Shown here: in pieces, positions 10,035-19,086 of the stretch | Numbering within the stretch: position 1 is the stretch's first letter | Layout: every line of letters begins with the position of its first letter | Assembly (NCBI RefSeq): GCF_007741475.1 | Contig: NZ_CP036261.1 | Span: 6,387,798 to 6,451,797, forward strand | From: Rosistilla ulvae | GTDB taxonomy: Bacteria > Planctomycetota > Planctomycetia > Pirellulales > Pirellulaceae | Reading direction: 5' to 3' | DNA: 64,000 nucleotides | Notes under the pieces: generated by a model | The model's input: only the letters and a program-made list of their open reading frames with translations | What the model was told of the DNA's origin: nothing | Databases searched by the model: none | Made by a program: the position numbers and the translations under genes

Positions 10035-11570
10035 ATGGCGAACCAATTCGTTCCGCTCGAAGAAGCCGCAAAGCTACTCGGCATTCCCACCGAACAGCTT
10101 GTGACGATGCGTTCCGACGGCGAGATCCGTGCGTTTAAGGACGGGACGAGCTGGAAGTTTCCACAGGCCGAGATCGATCGCTTGCTTGCCGAGCGCGAGC
10201 CGAATGAATCGGCCGACGATTCCTCCGCACAATTGTTTGGCAGCGATATCGAGATCGAACCGTTGTCCGATGTCAGTTTGGATCTGGGCAGCGATCTATC
10301 GGCGCTCAGCAATCTGGGAGATTCGGACAGCGGAGAACAAGCTGTGGGCTCTCTGGGCGGCAGCGATCAGGAACTGTTCGCTCCTAACAGTCCTTCCAAC
10401 GACACCAACGCTCCCGGTTCGCAGCCGATTCTTGCTGGCGACGATTCGGCGGCACCGAGCGATGAAGAACTGTCGCTCGGCGGTGACTCGGCGAGCGAGT
10501 TGGATGTGCTGAAAATTGCGGACTCTGGCGGCGATTTGATTGGTGCCAGCCAAAGCGACAGCGACATCGATCTTAGCTTGGACTTGGGGCTGGCCGAAGA
10601 CGATCCTTCCGACGCGATCGATATCGATTTGTCGCTTTCGGAGAAGGCGTTGAGCGATCCCAGCGACATCGATCTATCGGCGCCCGAACCAGCGGCTGAT
10701 GCCAGCGATCTAGCGCTTGGCAGCGATGTGATCAGCGACCTCGGCAGCGATCTAAATCTTGCTGGCGATTCGGCGGTATTGGCCGGTTCGGACTCCGCTT
10801 CGCCCGTCTCGGGATCGGTGATCAGCGACGATGATGACGACGATTTGGTGATCAGCGACGACGATGATCTGGTTTTGGATAGTGCCGGTAGCGACGTATC
10901 GGTTGCGGGAGGCAGCGGGATAAATTTGATGAGCCCTTCGGACAGCGGGCTTTCGTTGGAAGGCGAACCGGTCGATCTGGGCGGTTCCAGCATCTCTGCG
11001 ATCGATCTGTCGAGCGAGCTATCCGACCCGGCGCTCGGTTCTGGTTCAGGTTCGGGACGTGGCCCTGGCAGCAGCGGCTCGCTTGTCGATTTTAAAGCCG
11101 ACGAAGAATTCCAACTCTCCCCAGGCGGGATCGGTCTGGAAGCCGATGACGATAGTGCGTCGCAGGTGATCGAGATCGAAGACTCCCAGTCGTTCGGCGA
11201 CGCGATGGAGCTTGGCGGTGCGGAAATGCTCTCCGGCGACGGTGAAGCAGCCGGCTGGGATCAAGCCGACGCGAGCCTGGGCGACGAGGTCCAGGACATC
11301 GATGCAGCGGAAGCCGAAGAGGTATCGATCGACGAAAACGCGATCGTCACCGGCGATGCCCCCGTCGAAGCAGGCGCGGGCGCCGCAGCTTATGAAATCC
11401 CCTTCTCGATTTGGAACGTGATGTCGTTGGCTGGCATCTTGCTGATGCTCTCCGCCGGCGGAATCATCTCCGCCGACCTGATGCGGAATCTTTGGACCGA
11501 CGGCACACAGGCCGGCGATGTCAGTTCGCTGACCTCGGCGATTCTCAAAGCGATGGGGATGGACGCTTAG
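10035..11570 (+). CDS. membrane-anchored helix-turn-helix protein with long Ser/Asp-rich region
   Basis: A 511-residue protein in three parts. Residues 1-55 form an excisionase/MerR-type winged helix-turn-helix (LEEAAKLLGIPTEQL, then SDGEIRAFKDGTSWKF). Residues about 60-440 are extremely acidic and low in complexity, dominated by Ser, Asp, Gly and Leu with recurring GSDL, SDIDLS and DDDDDL motifs, so probably disordered. The C-terminus has one hydrophobic helix (IWNVMSLAGILLMLSAGGII) and a short tail. The layout suggests a DNA-binding head tethered to the membrane by a long acidic tether. The N-terminal fold could instead bind protein. Function is unknown. The gene stands alone with no co-directional close neighbour. 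Confidence 0.8.
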   Translation: MANQFVPLEEAAKLLGIPTEQLVTMRSDGEIRAFKDGTSWKFPQAEIDRLLAEREPNESADDSSAQLFGSDIEIEPLSDVSLDLGSDLSALSNLGDSDSGEQAVGSLGGSDQELFAPNSPSNDTNAPGSQPILAGDDSAAPSDEELSLGGDSASELDVLKIADSGGDLIGASQSDSDIDLSLDLGLAEDDPSDAIDIDLSLSEKALSDPSDIDLSAPEPAADASDLALGSDVISDLGSDLNLAGDSAVLAGSDSASPVSGSVISDDDDDDLVISDDDDLVLDSAGSDVSVAGGSGINLMSPSDSGLSLEGEPVDLGGSSISAIDLSSELSDPALGSGSGSGRGPGSSGSLVDFKADEEFQLSPGGIGLEADDDSASQVIEIEDSQSFGDAMELGGAEMLSGDGEAAGWDQADASLGDEVQDIDAAEAEEVSIDENAIVTGDAPVEAGAGAAAYEIPFSIWNVMSLAGILLMLSAGGIISADLMRNLWTDGTQAGDVSSLTSAILKAMGMDA

Positions 11571-11864
11571 CCATTGCTGGCGGCGCTGCGATTGGCAGCT
11601 TGGAATCGCCGGCGTGCCCTCCAATTTCTTGACTTGCAACCGGCCGGGTGATACGCTGGATCGGTTGCTTGAGCCCCCGTTAACCACGGGGTTAAGTGGC
11701 TTCACTCGCCGTTTGCTCAAGGTTGACGCCCCTGCCTGCATGGGCTCCTGCCCCACGCTACCTCACCGGCAACTCACGCGGTGATGGATCGGCCATCGTT
11801 CGTCGGGTCTTTTTTCAAATGCCCCGGTTGATTGTGTTGCTGAATTTCTTGGAGGAGATGCCTG

Positions 11865-14800
11865 ATGCTCGTCGCCCCCCCGCTGCGCCGGATGATTCGA
11901 CGCATGGTTCTGTCGCTGGCAACCTTTGGTTTGTTGAGTACTCTGCTGGCGGAACAACCGCCGCAAACGCCGATCGCTCAACCCAGCTTCGTTCGCGATA
12001 TCGAACCGATCTTGCGGACGCAGTGCCAAGGCTGCCATCAACCGGCCAAACCGCAAGGCGATTACGAGATGACAGCTTTCGAGGCGCTGCTCGCTGGCGG
12101 CGAGTCGGGCTCCGCGGCGATCGTTCCCGGCAAATCGGACGAGAGCTATCTGATCGAACTGATCACCCCGGTCGACGGTGTCGCCGAAATGCCTCGTGGT
12201 GGCAAGCCGTTGCACGAGGTCGAGATCGAAAAGATCCGCAACTGGATCGCCGAAGGTGCGGTCAACGATTCGCCTCCCGCCACCGGCCCCATGTACTCCG
12301 CCGACAATCCCCCCGTCTACAGCAAACCGCCCGTCGTCCCATCGATCGACTTCTCTCCCGATGGCAGCCTGTTGGCGATCGCCGGGTTTCATGAAGTCTT
12401 GTTTCTGGAAACCGCTGACTTCACCCAAGTCGGCCGACTGATCGGACTCAGCGAACGGATCGAATCGGTCCGCTTCTCTCCCGACGGAACACGATTGGCT
12501 GTCGCCGCCGGCCTGCCATCGCGGTTGGGAGAGATCCAGGTTTGGGACGTCGAAAAAAGGACGCTTCTGCTGTCGCGTCCCGCCACGTTCGACACGGTCT
12601 ACGGCGTCAGTTGGTCTCCCGATGGCAAGCTGATCGCGTTTGGCGGTGCCGATACGATCGTCCGCGCGATCGATGCCCAGACGGGCGAACAGCAATTGTT
12701 TCAAGGGGCGCACGACGATTGGGTCCGCGCGACAGCGTTCAGCAACGACGGCAAACATCTGGTCTCGGTCGGTCGCGACATGACCTGCAAATTGATCGAA
12801 GTCGAAACGGAGCGGTTTGTCGACAACATCACTTCGATCACGCCGGGAGCGCTCAGCGGTGGAGTCAACAGCGTGGTGATGCACCCTTCGCGCGATGAGA
12901 TCTTCGTTGGCGGAGCGGATGGAATTGCCAAGGTCTACCGGATCTTCCGGCAGACCGCGCGGAAGATCGGCGATGACGCCAACCTGCTGAAAAAGTTACC
13001 CGCGATGAAAGGGCGAATCTTCAGCGTCGATATCAGTGCCGATGGAACCTTGTTAGCCGCCGCGGCGACTCTGGATGGGCACAGCGAGGTGCGGATCTTC
13101 AAGTACGTTCCCGAAGCCAAGTTCCCCGCCGACATCAAAGCGATCCAAGCCAAACGCACCACGCAACGTTCCGCGGAAGAAAAGAAGAAGCTGGAAGACT
13201 ACGTTTCGTCGTCGATCGATCAAGTTGCGCAAGTCGAGATCCCGGAAACGGCAGTCTACGCGATCGACTTCTCCGCGCAGGGGCTATTGGCCGTCGCGGG
13301 AGCCGACGGACTGATCCGGTTGCTGAATCCCGAAGATGGCTCGATCGCCAAGACCTTCGCGGCGGTCCCCCTTTCCGAAGCGGCATCGCCCGCAGCGCTC
13401 GCCGCGGGCAGTCCGAAGGCTTGGGCTGAATCTCGCAGCAAAATACTGCCTGCCGGAAAGCCGGAAGCACTCCCCGCCGACGCCAAGCTAACGGGGCTGG
13501 TGGCGTCGCCTGAAAAGATCCAACTGACCGGCCCTTTCGCCTACGTGCAATTGATGGTGCAGGCCGAACTGGCCAACGGTGAACGTGTCGATGTCACGCG
13601 GATCGCCGATCTAACGTTGACCGATCCCTTGGCGACGCTTTCCCCCGGCGGCCTGCTGCGTGGAAACGCGGCGGGCGAAGCGGAGTTGATCGTGCGGTTG
13701 CAGGATCAAGAGCTGAGAATTCCGGTAACGGTTGCTGATTTGGACTCCGCCGCGCCGATCGATTTCGTTCGCGATGTCGGTCCCGTGATGTCGCGTCTCG
13801 GTTGCAATCAGGGGACCTGTCACGGAGCCCAAGATGGCAAGAACGGCTTTAAGTTGTCGCTGCGTGGTTACGATCCGCTGTTCGATATCCGTGCGTTGAC
13901 CGACGACCTGGCCGCGCGGCGCGTGAACATCGCTTCGCCTGAGAGCAGTTTGATGCTGATGAAGACGCTGGGCTTGGCGCCGCACGAAGGCGGCGTTTTG
14001 GTCAACGAAGGGGAACCGTATCACGAGATCATGCGACGGTGGATCGCTGAAGGAGCGCGGTTGAATCTCGAATCGGCGCGCGTCGCGAAGATCGATATCC
14101 TGCCGCAAAACCCCGTCGTGCAACAGATCGGTTCGCGGCAACAGATTCGCGTTGTGGCGACCTACACCGACGGAGTGACTCGCGATGTCACGCAAGAAGC
14201 GTTTATCGAAAGCAGCAATACCGAAGTCGCCACGCGCGACATCACCGGGCTGATGACAGCAGTGCGACGGGGCGAAGCCGCAATCCTGGCTCGCTTCGAA
14301 GGAGCGTATGCCGCGACGACGTTGACCGTCATGGGCAACCGCGACGACTTCGTCTGGGAACAGCCCGAAACCTGGGGCCGCATCGATGAACTAGTCGCTG
14401 AAAAATGGCAGCGCATGAAAATCCAACCCTCGGGGCTCTGCAGCGATGAAGAATTTGTCCGCCGCGTTCATTTGGATCTGACTGGGTTGCCTCCAACCGC
14501 TGATCAAGTGCTGGCTTTCACCGGATCGGAGCTGCTGTCGCGGGAGAAGCGTCAACAATTGGTCGATCAATTGATCGGCAACGATGACTTTGTCGAGTAT
14601 TGGTCGAACAAATGGGCCGACCTGTTGCAGGTCAATCGCAAGTTCTTGGGAGCCGAAGGGGCGAAGCTGTTCCGCGATTGGATCCAGCAGCGTGTCCGCG
14701 ACAACATGCCGTACGATCAATTTGTCCGCGAGATCGTCGCTTCCAGCGGTTCCAACAAAGAGAACCCCGCGGCCTCGTATTACAAGATCCTGCGGACTCC

Positions 14801-16994
14801 CGAAGACACGATGGAGAACACGACGCACCTCTTCCTGGGCGTTCGATTCAACTGCAACAAGTGTCACGATCATCCGTTTGAACGCTGGACCCAGGACCAG
14901 TACTACCAGACGAGTGCCTACTTCGCACGCTTTGCGTTGAAAGCGGATCCGGCGGCGGGCAAAGCCAAAATCGGCGGCACCGCGGTCGAAGGGGCCAAGC
15001 CGTTGTACGAGGTGCTGTACGAAAAGGAAGATGGCGAGATCAAGCACGAGCGAACCGGAGCGATCGCACCGCCGGTCTTCCCGTATACGTGCGAGCATCC
15101 GATGCCCGAAACGGCGAACCGCCGCGAACAACTGGCCGCCTGGATCACCGCTCCCGACAACCAGTACTTCGCCCGCAGTTACGTCAATCGGATCTGGGGC
15201 TATCTGACCGGCGTCGGAATCATCGAACCGATCGACGACATCCGAGCTGGCAATCCGCCGACCAATCCCGAACTGCTCGACTTCTTGACCGAAGAGTTTG
15301 TCGTCAGCGGTTTTGATACTCGGCACCTGATGCGGTTGATCGCGAACAGTCGGACCTATCAATTGAGCGTGGAAACGAACAAGTGGAACGAAGACGATGC
15401 GTTGAACTACTCCCACGCAACCGCGAAGCGTTTGCCGGCGGAAGTGCTGTACGACGCGGTCCATCGCGTGACCGGCGCTGAATCGCACATCCCCGGCGTT
15501 CCCGCAGGCACCCGCGCCGCGGCGATTCCTGATTCGGGGATCAAGTTGACCGACGGCTTCCTGGCAAACTTTGGCCGTCCTTCGCGGGAGAGTTCCTGCG
15601 AGTGCGAACGCTCCAGCGACCTGCAGCTCGGACCGGTGATGGCACTGGTCAGCGGTCCGACGGTCGGCGCCGCGATCTCCGACCCTAAAAACGCGTTGGC
15701 CTCGATCGCTCAACAAAACGAAACGCCTCAAGCTTTGGTCGACGCGATCTTCCTTCGCGTTCTCAACCGACACGCTAAGCCGGGCGAAGTCGAAGCGTTT
15801 GAAACGATCTTGAGCGAGATCGGTGCCGACCACGAAGCGTTAGCCAAAACACTGGCCGAGCGCGAAGCCTGGTGGCAAGAGGAACGAGCCAAGTTGGAAC
15901 AAAAGCGGATGGAGCAACTCGCTTCGGTCGAAAAGGAACGCTCCGGTCGGATCGCGGCGATGAAGGCGGAACGCGATCAATTGGAAGCGGCTCGCAACGA
16001 AAGAATCGCCGCGGCGACAGCGACACAAAAAGCTTACGCCGACAAATTAGATGATCATGCGGCCGCCTGGGCTCAGCAACATGGGGATGCCACGTCGGAA
16101 TGGTTCCTGTTGGAACCCAGCGGCCTGTCGGCTTCCAACGGAGCGACTCTAGCTCGCCAAGAAGACCGCTCGATCGTCGCCAGCGGCAAAGCGGATAAAG
16201 GAAAATACGTGATCACGGTGAAGACCAAATTGCAGGGGATCACCGGATTCCGGCTCGAAGCGCTGCCGCAAGCTGGCGTCGCCGGAGGCGGACCAGGGTT
16301 GCCGGGCAATGGCAACTTTGTCGTCACCGAATTCAGCGTCCAAGCAGCTGCTGTGGATAAACCGAAAGAGCTGGCGAAGCTGAAGTTGAAGGATGCCAAA
16401 GCCGACTTCACGCAATCCGGCTTCGATCCCGCTCAAGCGATCGACGGAAACGCGGGAGATCAAAAAGGCTGGGCGATCTCGCCCGCTGGTGGCACCGTTC
16501 ACTGGGCGACCTTCGCAACCGAAGCTCCCGTCGGACATCCGCAAGGAACGATCCTCACCTTCACGTTGGATCAAGTTCACAATGCGGCGGATCATCGCTT
16601 GGCAAGGTTCCGTTTGAGTGCGACGACCGATGCCGACGTGCAGCTGGGCTTGCCCGAGCCGTTGTTGGTGATCCAGTCGGTCGCGGCAGAGCAACGCTCT
16701 GACGAACAAAAGAAACGATTGCGCGACTACTTTGCCAAGATCGACGCGAAACTGGGTGAACTGAACAAGGCGATCGCGGCGGCCAAGGCTCCCGTTCCCG
16801 CCGATCCGGTCGTCGTGTCATTGGACAAGCGGATCGCTGCTTTGAAACAGCCGACGCCGGACGATCCCAAAATGCTGCAGCTGCGGCTCGATCTGCAACA
16901 GAGTCAAGAACAGTTGGCGAACGAGCGTTTGACGGCGACCGAAGATCTGACCTGGGCGCTGATCAACAGTCCGGCGTTTTTATTCAATCGGTAA
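11865..16994 (+). CDS. giant secreted cytochrome c / WD40 / BIG2 / DUF1549-DUF1553 protein
   Basis: A 1709-residue exported protein started by GGAGGAG seven bases before the ATG. In order: a signal peptide (RRMVLSLATFGLLSTLLAE); a planctomycete cytochrome-c-like domain with haem motif CQGCH at 54-58; a block of WD40-like repeats (about 145-480); a second cytochrome-like module with CNQGTCHG at 647-654; a bacterial Ig-like (BIG2) domain (about 745-820); DUF1549 (PSCyt2) from about 840, including CNKCH at 997-1001; DUF1553 (PSD1); a Glu/Lys/Arg-rich coiled coil (about 1325-1390); a carbohydrate-binding-like segment; and the usual C-terminus ALINSPAFLFNR. Such proteins are common in planctomycetes and tied to polysaccharide use, with no proven reaction. 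Here the C-terminal DUF1553 is split by the inserted coiled coil and the beta-rich segment. Confidence 0.9.
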   Translation: MLVAPPLRRMIRRMVLSLATFGLLSTLLAEQPPQTPIAQPSFVRDIEPILRTQCQGCHQPAKPQGDYEMTAFEALLAGGESGSAAIVPGKSDESYLIELITPVDGVAEMPRGGKPLHEVEIEKIRNWIAEGAVNDSPPATGPMYSADNPPVYSKPPVVPSIDFSPDGSLLAIAGFHEVLFLETADFTQVGRLIGLSERIESVRFSPDGTRLAVAAGLPSRLGEIQVWDVEKRTLLLSRPATFDTVYGVSWSPDGKLIAFGGADTIVRAIDAQTGEQQLFQGAHDDWVRATAFSNDGKHLVSVGRDMTCKLIEVETERFVDNITSITPGALSGGVNSVVMHPSRDEIFVGGADGIAKVYRIFRQTARKIGDDANLLKKLPAMKGRIFSVDISADGTLLAAAATLDGHSEVRIFKYVPEAKFPADIKAIQAKRTTQRSAEEKKKLEDYVSSSIDQVAQVEIPETAVYAIDFSAQGLLAVAGADGLIRLLNPEDGSIAKTFAAVPLSEAASPAALAAGSPKAWAESRSKILPAGKPEALPADAKLTGLVASPEKIQLTGPFAYVQLMVQAELANGERVDVTRIADLTLTDPLATLSPGGLLRGNAAGEAELIVRLQDQELRIPVTVADLDSAAPIDFVRDVGPVMSRLGCNQGTCHGAQDGKNGFKLSLRGYDPLFDIRALTDDLAARRVNIASPESSLMLMKTLGLAPHEGGVLVNEGEPYHEIMRRWIAEGARLNLESARVAKIDILPQNPVVQQIGSRQQIRVVATYTDGVTRDVTQEAFIESSNTEVATRDITGLMTAVRRGEAAILARFEGAYAATTLTVMGNRDDFVWEQPETWGRIDELVAEKWQRMKIQPSGLCSDEEFVRRVHLDLTGLPPTADQVLAFTGSELLSREKRQQLVDQLIGNDDFVEYWSNKWADLLQVNRKFLGAEGAKLFRDWIQQRVRDNMPYDQFVREIVASSGSNKENPAASYYKILRTPEDTMENTTHLFLGVRFNCNKCHDHPFERWTQDQYYQTSAYFARFALKADPAAGKAKIGGTAVEGAKPLYEVLYEKEDGEIKHERTGAIAPPVFPYTCEHPMPETANRREQLAAWITAPDNQYFARSYVNRIWGYLTGVGIIEPIDDIRAGNPPTNPELLDFLTEEFVVSGFDTRHLMRLIANSRTYQLSVETNKWNEDDALNYSHATAKRLPAEVLYDAVHRVTGAESHIPGVPAGTRAAAIPDSGIKLTDGFLANFGRPSRESSCECERSSDLQLGPVMALVSGPTVGAAISDPKNALASIAQQNETPQALVDAIFLRVLNRHAKPGEVEAFETILSEIGADHEALAKTLAEREAWWQEERAKLEQKRMEQLASVEKERSGRIAAMKAERDQLEAARNERIAAATATQKAYADKLDDHAAAWAQQHGDATSEWFLLEPSGLSASNGATLARQEDRSIVASGKADKGKYVITVKTKLQGITGFRLEALPQAGVAGGGPGLPGNGNFVVTEFSVQAAAVDKPKELAKLKLKDAKADFTQSGFDPAQAIDGNAGDQKGWAISPAGGTVHWATFATEAPVGHPQGTILTFTLDQVHNAADHRLARFRLSATTDADVQLGLPEPLLVIQSVAAEQRSDEQKKRLRDYFAKIDAKLGELNKAIAAAKAPVPADPVVVSLDKRIAALKQPTPDDPKMLQLRLDLQQSQEQLANERLTATEDLTWALINSPAFLFNR

Positions 16995-17065
16995 GCGGCG
17001 ACCGACGTTATAATGTCGGCTTTGCATCGTCACCAACGCCGTTCAACGCTCGAGGGCTTCCGGCC

Positions 17066-17920
17066 ATGTCCCACATCTCACGTTTGCTGATCATCGCATT
17101 GTTTACTCAGGTCGCGGTTGCGACGACCTGGGGGCAAAACCAATTGATCAGTATCGAAGGGCAATTCGTCGGCGTGCGCGGACAATTGATGCAGGTCAAA
17201 GGAAGCGACGCTCAAATGTACCTGGTCCTGCTGCCGAAGGAGCCGAACAAGATCCAGTACAGCGGGACGGCGGCAGCCGGTTGGCTCCGGCCAGGCGTCT
17301 TCGTTCGATTCAGCGGGATGTTTGACGACCGAGGCGTTGGGCAGGAACCGATCTTGGAAATGGAAGCCTTCACGCCCAACCCTCGACGCCCACCGCGCCC
17401 CGATCAACTGGCCGACGTCACGCCGGGAATCTATCCCGCCGAAGCCGGTGGCGGTGGTGGTGCTGCTGCGTTGTTCGGCGGCGAAGCGAAGGTGCAACCC
17501 AAGCAGGTTGGCCCCAGCAAATATCGAATCGTCGGCCGTGTCGCGGGGCTCGGCCGAAAAGGCGAACTCGGCGTGATGACCGGTCCGCGTCAGATCGTTC
17601 AGGTGCAATTGACCGAAGAAACGCGGATCAAGCTGGAAATGGAGGGCGCTCAATTTGCGATGCCCGGCGATCGCGTCGTCGTCGAAGGCTATGCCAATCC
17701 GCCAACGCTGACCAACGTGACAGCAAACTCGGTGCAGATCGAAGCCGCGGAACTGTTGGGCCAAGTCGCAGCCAAACCGGTTCGTAAAACAGCCAAACAG
17801 CGACGCGAAGAAGCTGCCGCGAAAAAGGCCGAAGCGGAGAAGCCGGCCGCTGAAGTGGAAGCTGGCGAAAACGAAGCGGCCCCCGCGGAAGCCCCAGCCG
17901 AAGCGGACGACGCAGAATAA
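17066..17920 (+). CDS. secreted protein of unknown function with Ala/Glu/Lys-rich tail
   Basis: A 284-residue protein that I cannot assign to a family. It begins with a signal peptide (SRLLIIALFTQVAVATTWGQ). The body contains two beta-rich blocks that resemble each other in rhythm (residues about 28-115 and 155-230), separated by a Gly-rich spacer with five consecutive glycines. The last 50 residues are low-complexity Ala/Glu/Lys/Pro. OB-like or nucleic-acid-binding folds would look like this, but no motif proves it. It starts 71 bp after the giant DUF1549/DUF1553 protein on the same strand and may be cotranscribed. A TATAAT hexamer at 17009-17014 could instead give it its own promoter, though no good -35 box accompanies it. 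Confidence 0.7.
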   Translation: MSHISRLLIIALFTQVAVATTWGQNQLISIEGQFVGVRGQLMQVKGSDAQMYLVLLPKEPNKIQYSGTAAAGWLRPGVFVRFSGMFDDRGVGQEPILEMEAFTPNPRRPPRPDQLADVTPGIYPAEAGGGGGAAALFGGEAKVQPKQVGPSKYRIVGRVAGLGRKGELGVMTGPRQIVQVQLTEETRIKLEMEGAQFAMPGDRVVVEGYANPPTLTNVTANSVQIEAAELLGQVAAKPVRKTAKQRREEAAAKKAEAEKPAAEVEAGENEAAPAEAPAEADDAE

Positions 17921-17947
17921 CGGTCCCTCTTCGGTCGCGCGAGCGAC

Positions 17948-18685
17948 TTACTGCGGCGTGGGAAACAGCTGTTTGTGCAACTGATACACTCGCCGCAACT
18001 CCGTGATCGGATCGGCGTGGTCGTCGACGCGGATGTCGCGGTAACGATCGTTCAGACCGGCGTATCCCCAACCTTCGCGAGCGATGTATAACGCCGCCGA
18101 TTGCATTCCCCGCTTCTCGCCGCCAGCTGCTTGGCCGGCGGCCAGTGCGTCGATCAATCGCGTCGCCAGTTCGCCTTGCGATTGTTCAAAGCCCGCTGCG
18201 ATCGCATCGACCACTTTTTCCGAGACCAAGATGTTTCCTTGGACTGCGTAGTGCCGGCCCGTTTTGCCGCCGGCCCACGCCATGCAACCTTCGCCAGTAA
18301 ACGTCGCCGCGTTGCCAGCGGCATCGACGATTCCAATCTGGCGTCGCCCGCGACCTGGATCGTCGTTCGTCAAAATTCCAATCGCCTCGGCAGCCGTCTT
18401 CCCCTCGGCCAGCAGCGACAAACCATCGGGGCCGAACTGAGTGTTCGAAAACGATTGCGTCGCGATCGCGCCAACATCCGCTTTAACCCACGGCACGATC
18501 GCCCCGACCGCAGGAATTTTCGACTGCACCGCCACCCCCAACTCCTGCGTCTCTGGATCGAAGGCGACGATCGAATAAGTCGCCACCGGCGGCACGTTTT
18601 CCAACGGCGACTGCGCCTCGACGCTGTTGATTGCAGGCGAGACGAAACCTATCAGACAGCAGATAAAACGAAGGTAGGTTCTCAT
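17948..18685 (-). CDS. DUF1028 family protein (Ntn-hydrolase-like), secreted
   Basis: A 245-residue protein of the DUF1028 family. Members have an Ntn-hydrolase-like fold with unknown substrate and often sit beside peptide or amide metabolism genes. The family signature is clear: ATYSIVAFDPETQELGVAVQSK near the mature N-terminus, then VGAIVPWVKADVGAIATQSF, GPDGLSLLAEG and GRRQIGIVDAAGN. The start at 18685 is preferred because it gives a signal peptide (MRTYLRFICCLIGFVSPAIN) with GGGAG about 13 bases upstream; an in-frame start at 18730 would add 15 residues. The gene is convergent with the upstream plus-strand gene. Export is inferred from the signal. Confidence 0.88.
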   Translation of the reverse strand: MRTYLRFICCLIGFVSPAINSVEAQSPLENVPPVATYSIVAFDPETQELGVAVQSKIPAVGAIVPWVKADVGAIATQSFSNTQFGPDGLSLLAEGKTAAEAIGILTNDDPGRGRRQIGIVDAAGNAATFTGEGCMAWAGGKTGRHYAVQGNILVSEKVVDAIAAGFEQSQGELATRLIDALAAGQAAGGEKRGMQSAALYIAREGWGYAGLNDRYRDIRVDDHADPITELRRVYQLHKQLFPTPQ

Positions 18686-19086
18686 CGACAGACATCTCCC
18701 AAAGACCGAACTTTCAACAGCGGCTACCAAGCCGAAACCTAAGATACCATCGCGGTCCTAAGCGTTGCTGCTTTGCTCGATAGGATGTGCGGCATTTTCA
18801 ACGCAGAGTCGCTGAGAACGCAGAGTTTGCTCCAAGATGAAGGCAACATCTCTGCGGTCTCGGCGCCCTCGCGTTTCTGTCGACATCTATTTGTTGGGAC
18901 ATGACACTTTTTTGGGGGGCTTCAGTGCTGGGGAGGCTTAGCGAACGAATGGCCGCCGAGGGAGCAAACGCAACTCGAATGTCTTTCCTCCGCATGCCCG
19001 GTCCGATGTTCTCGCGAGCGACGATCCTTTAGGCTGATTGAACATGCCTGCGTCAACACATACCTACACGCCCCGAGGAGCTATCG
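18686..19086. other. intergenic region with a short direct repeat
   Basis: These 401 bases lie between divergent genes. Near 18800-18880 the octamer ACGCAGAG occurs twice, 16 bp apart, followed by a related CTCTGCGG segment that could pair with it. This looks like a degenerate dispersed intergenic repeat rather than a gene. No open frame has a ribosome binding site or recognisable protein. Confidence 0.4.

Noticed and set aside
17009-17014. TATAAT hexamer before the 284-residue secreted protein gene
   Set aside because: A perfect -10 box, but no reasonable -35 box 16-18 bases upstream, so it is not listed as a promoter.
18798-18995. 65-codon minus-strand frame in the DUF1028/PQQ gap
   Set aside because: It runs through the ACGCAGAG direct repeat and resembles translated repeat DNA rather than a protein.
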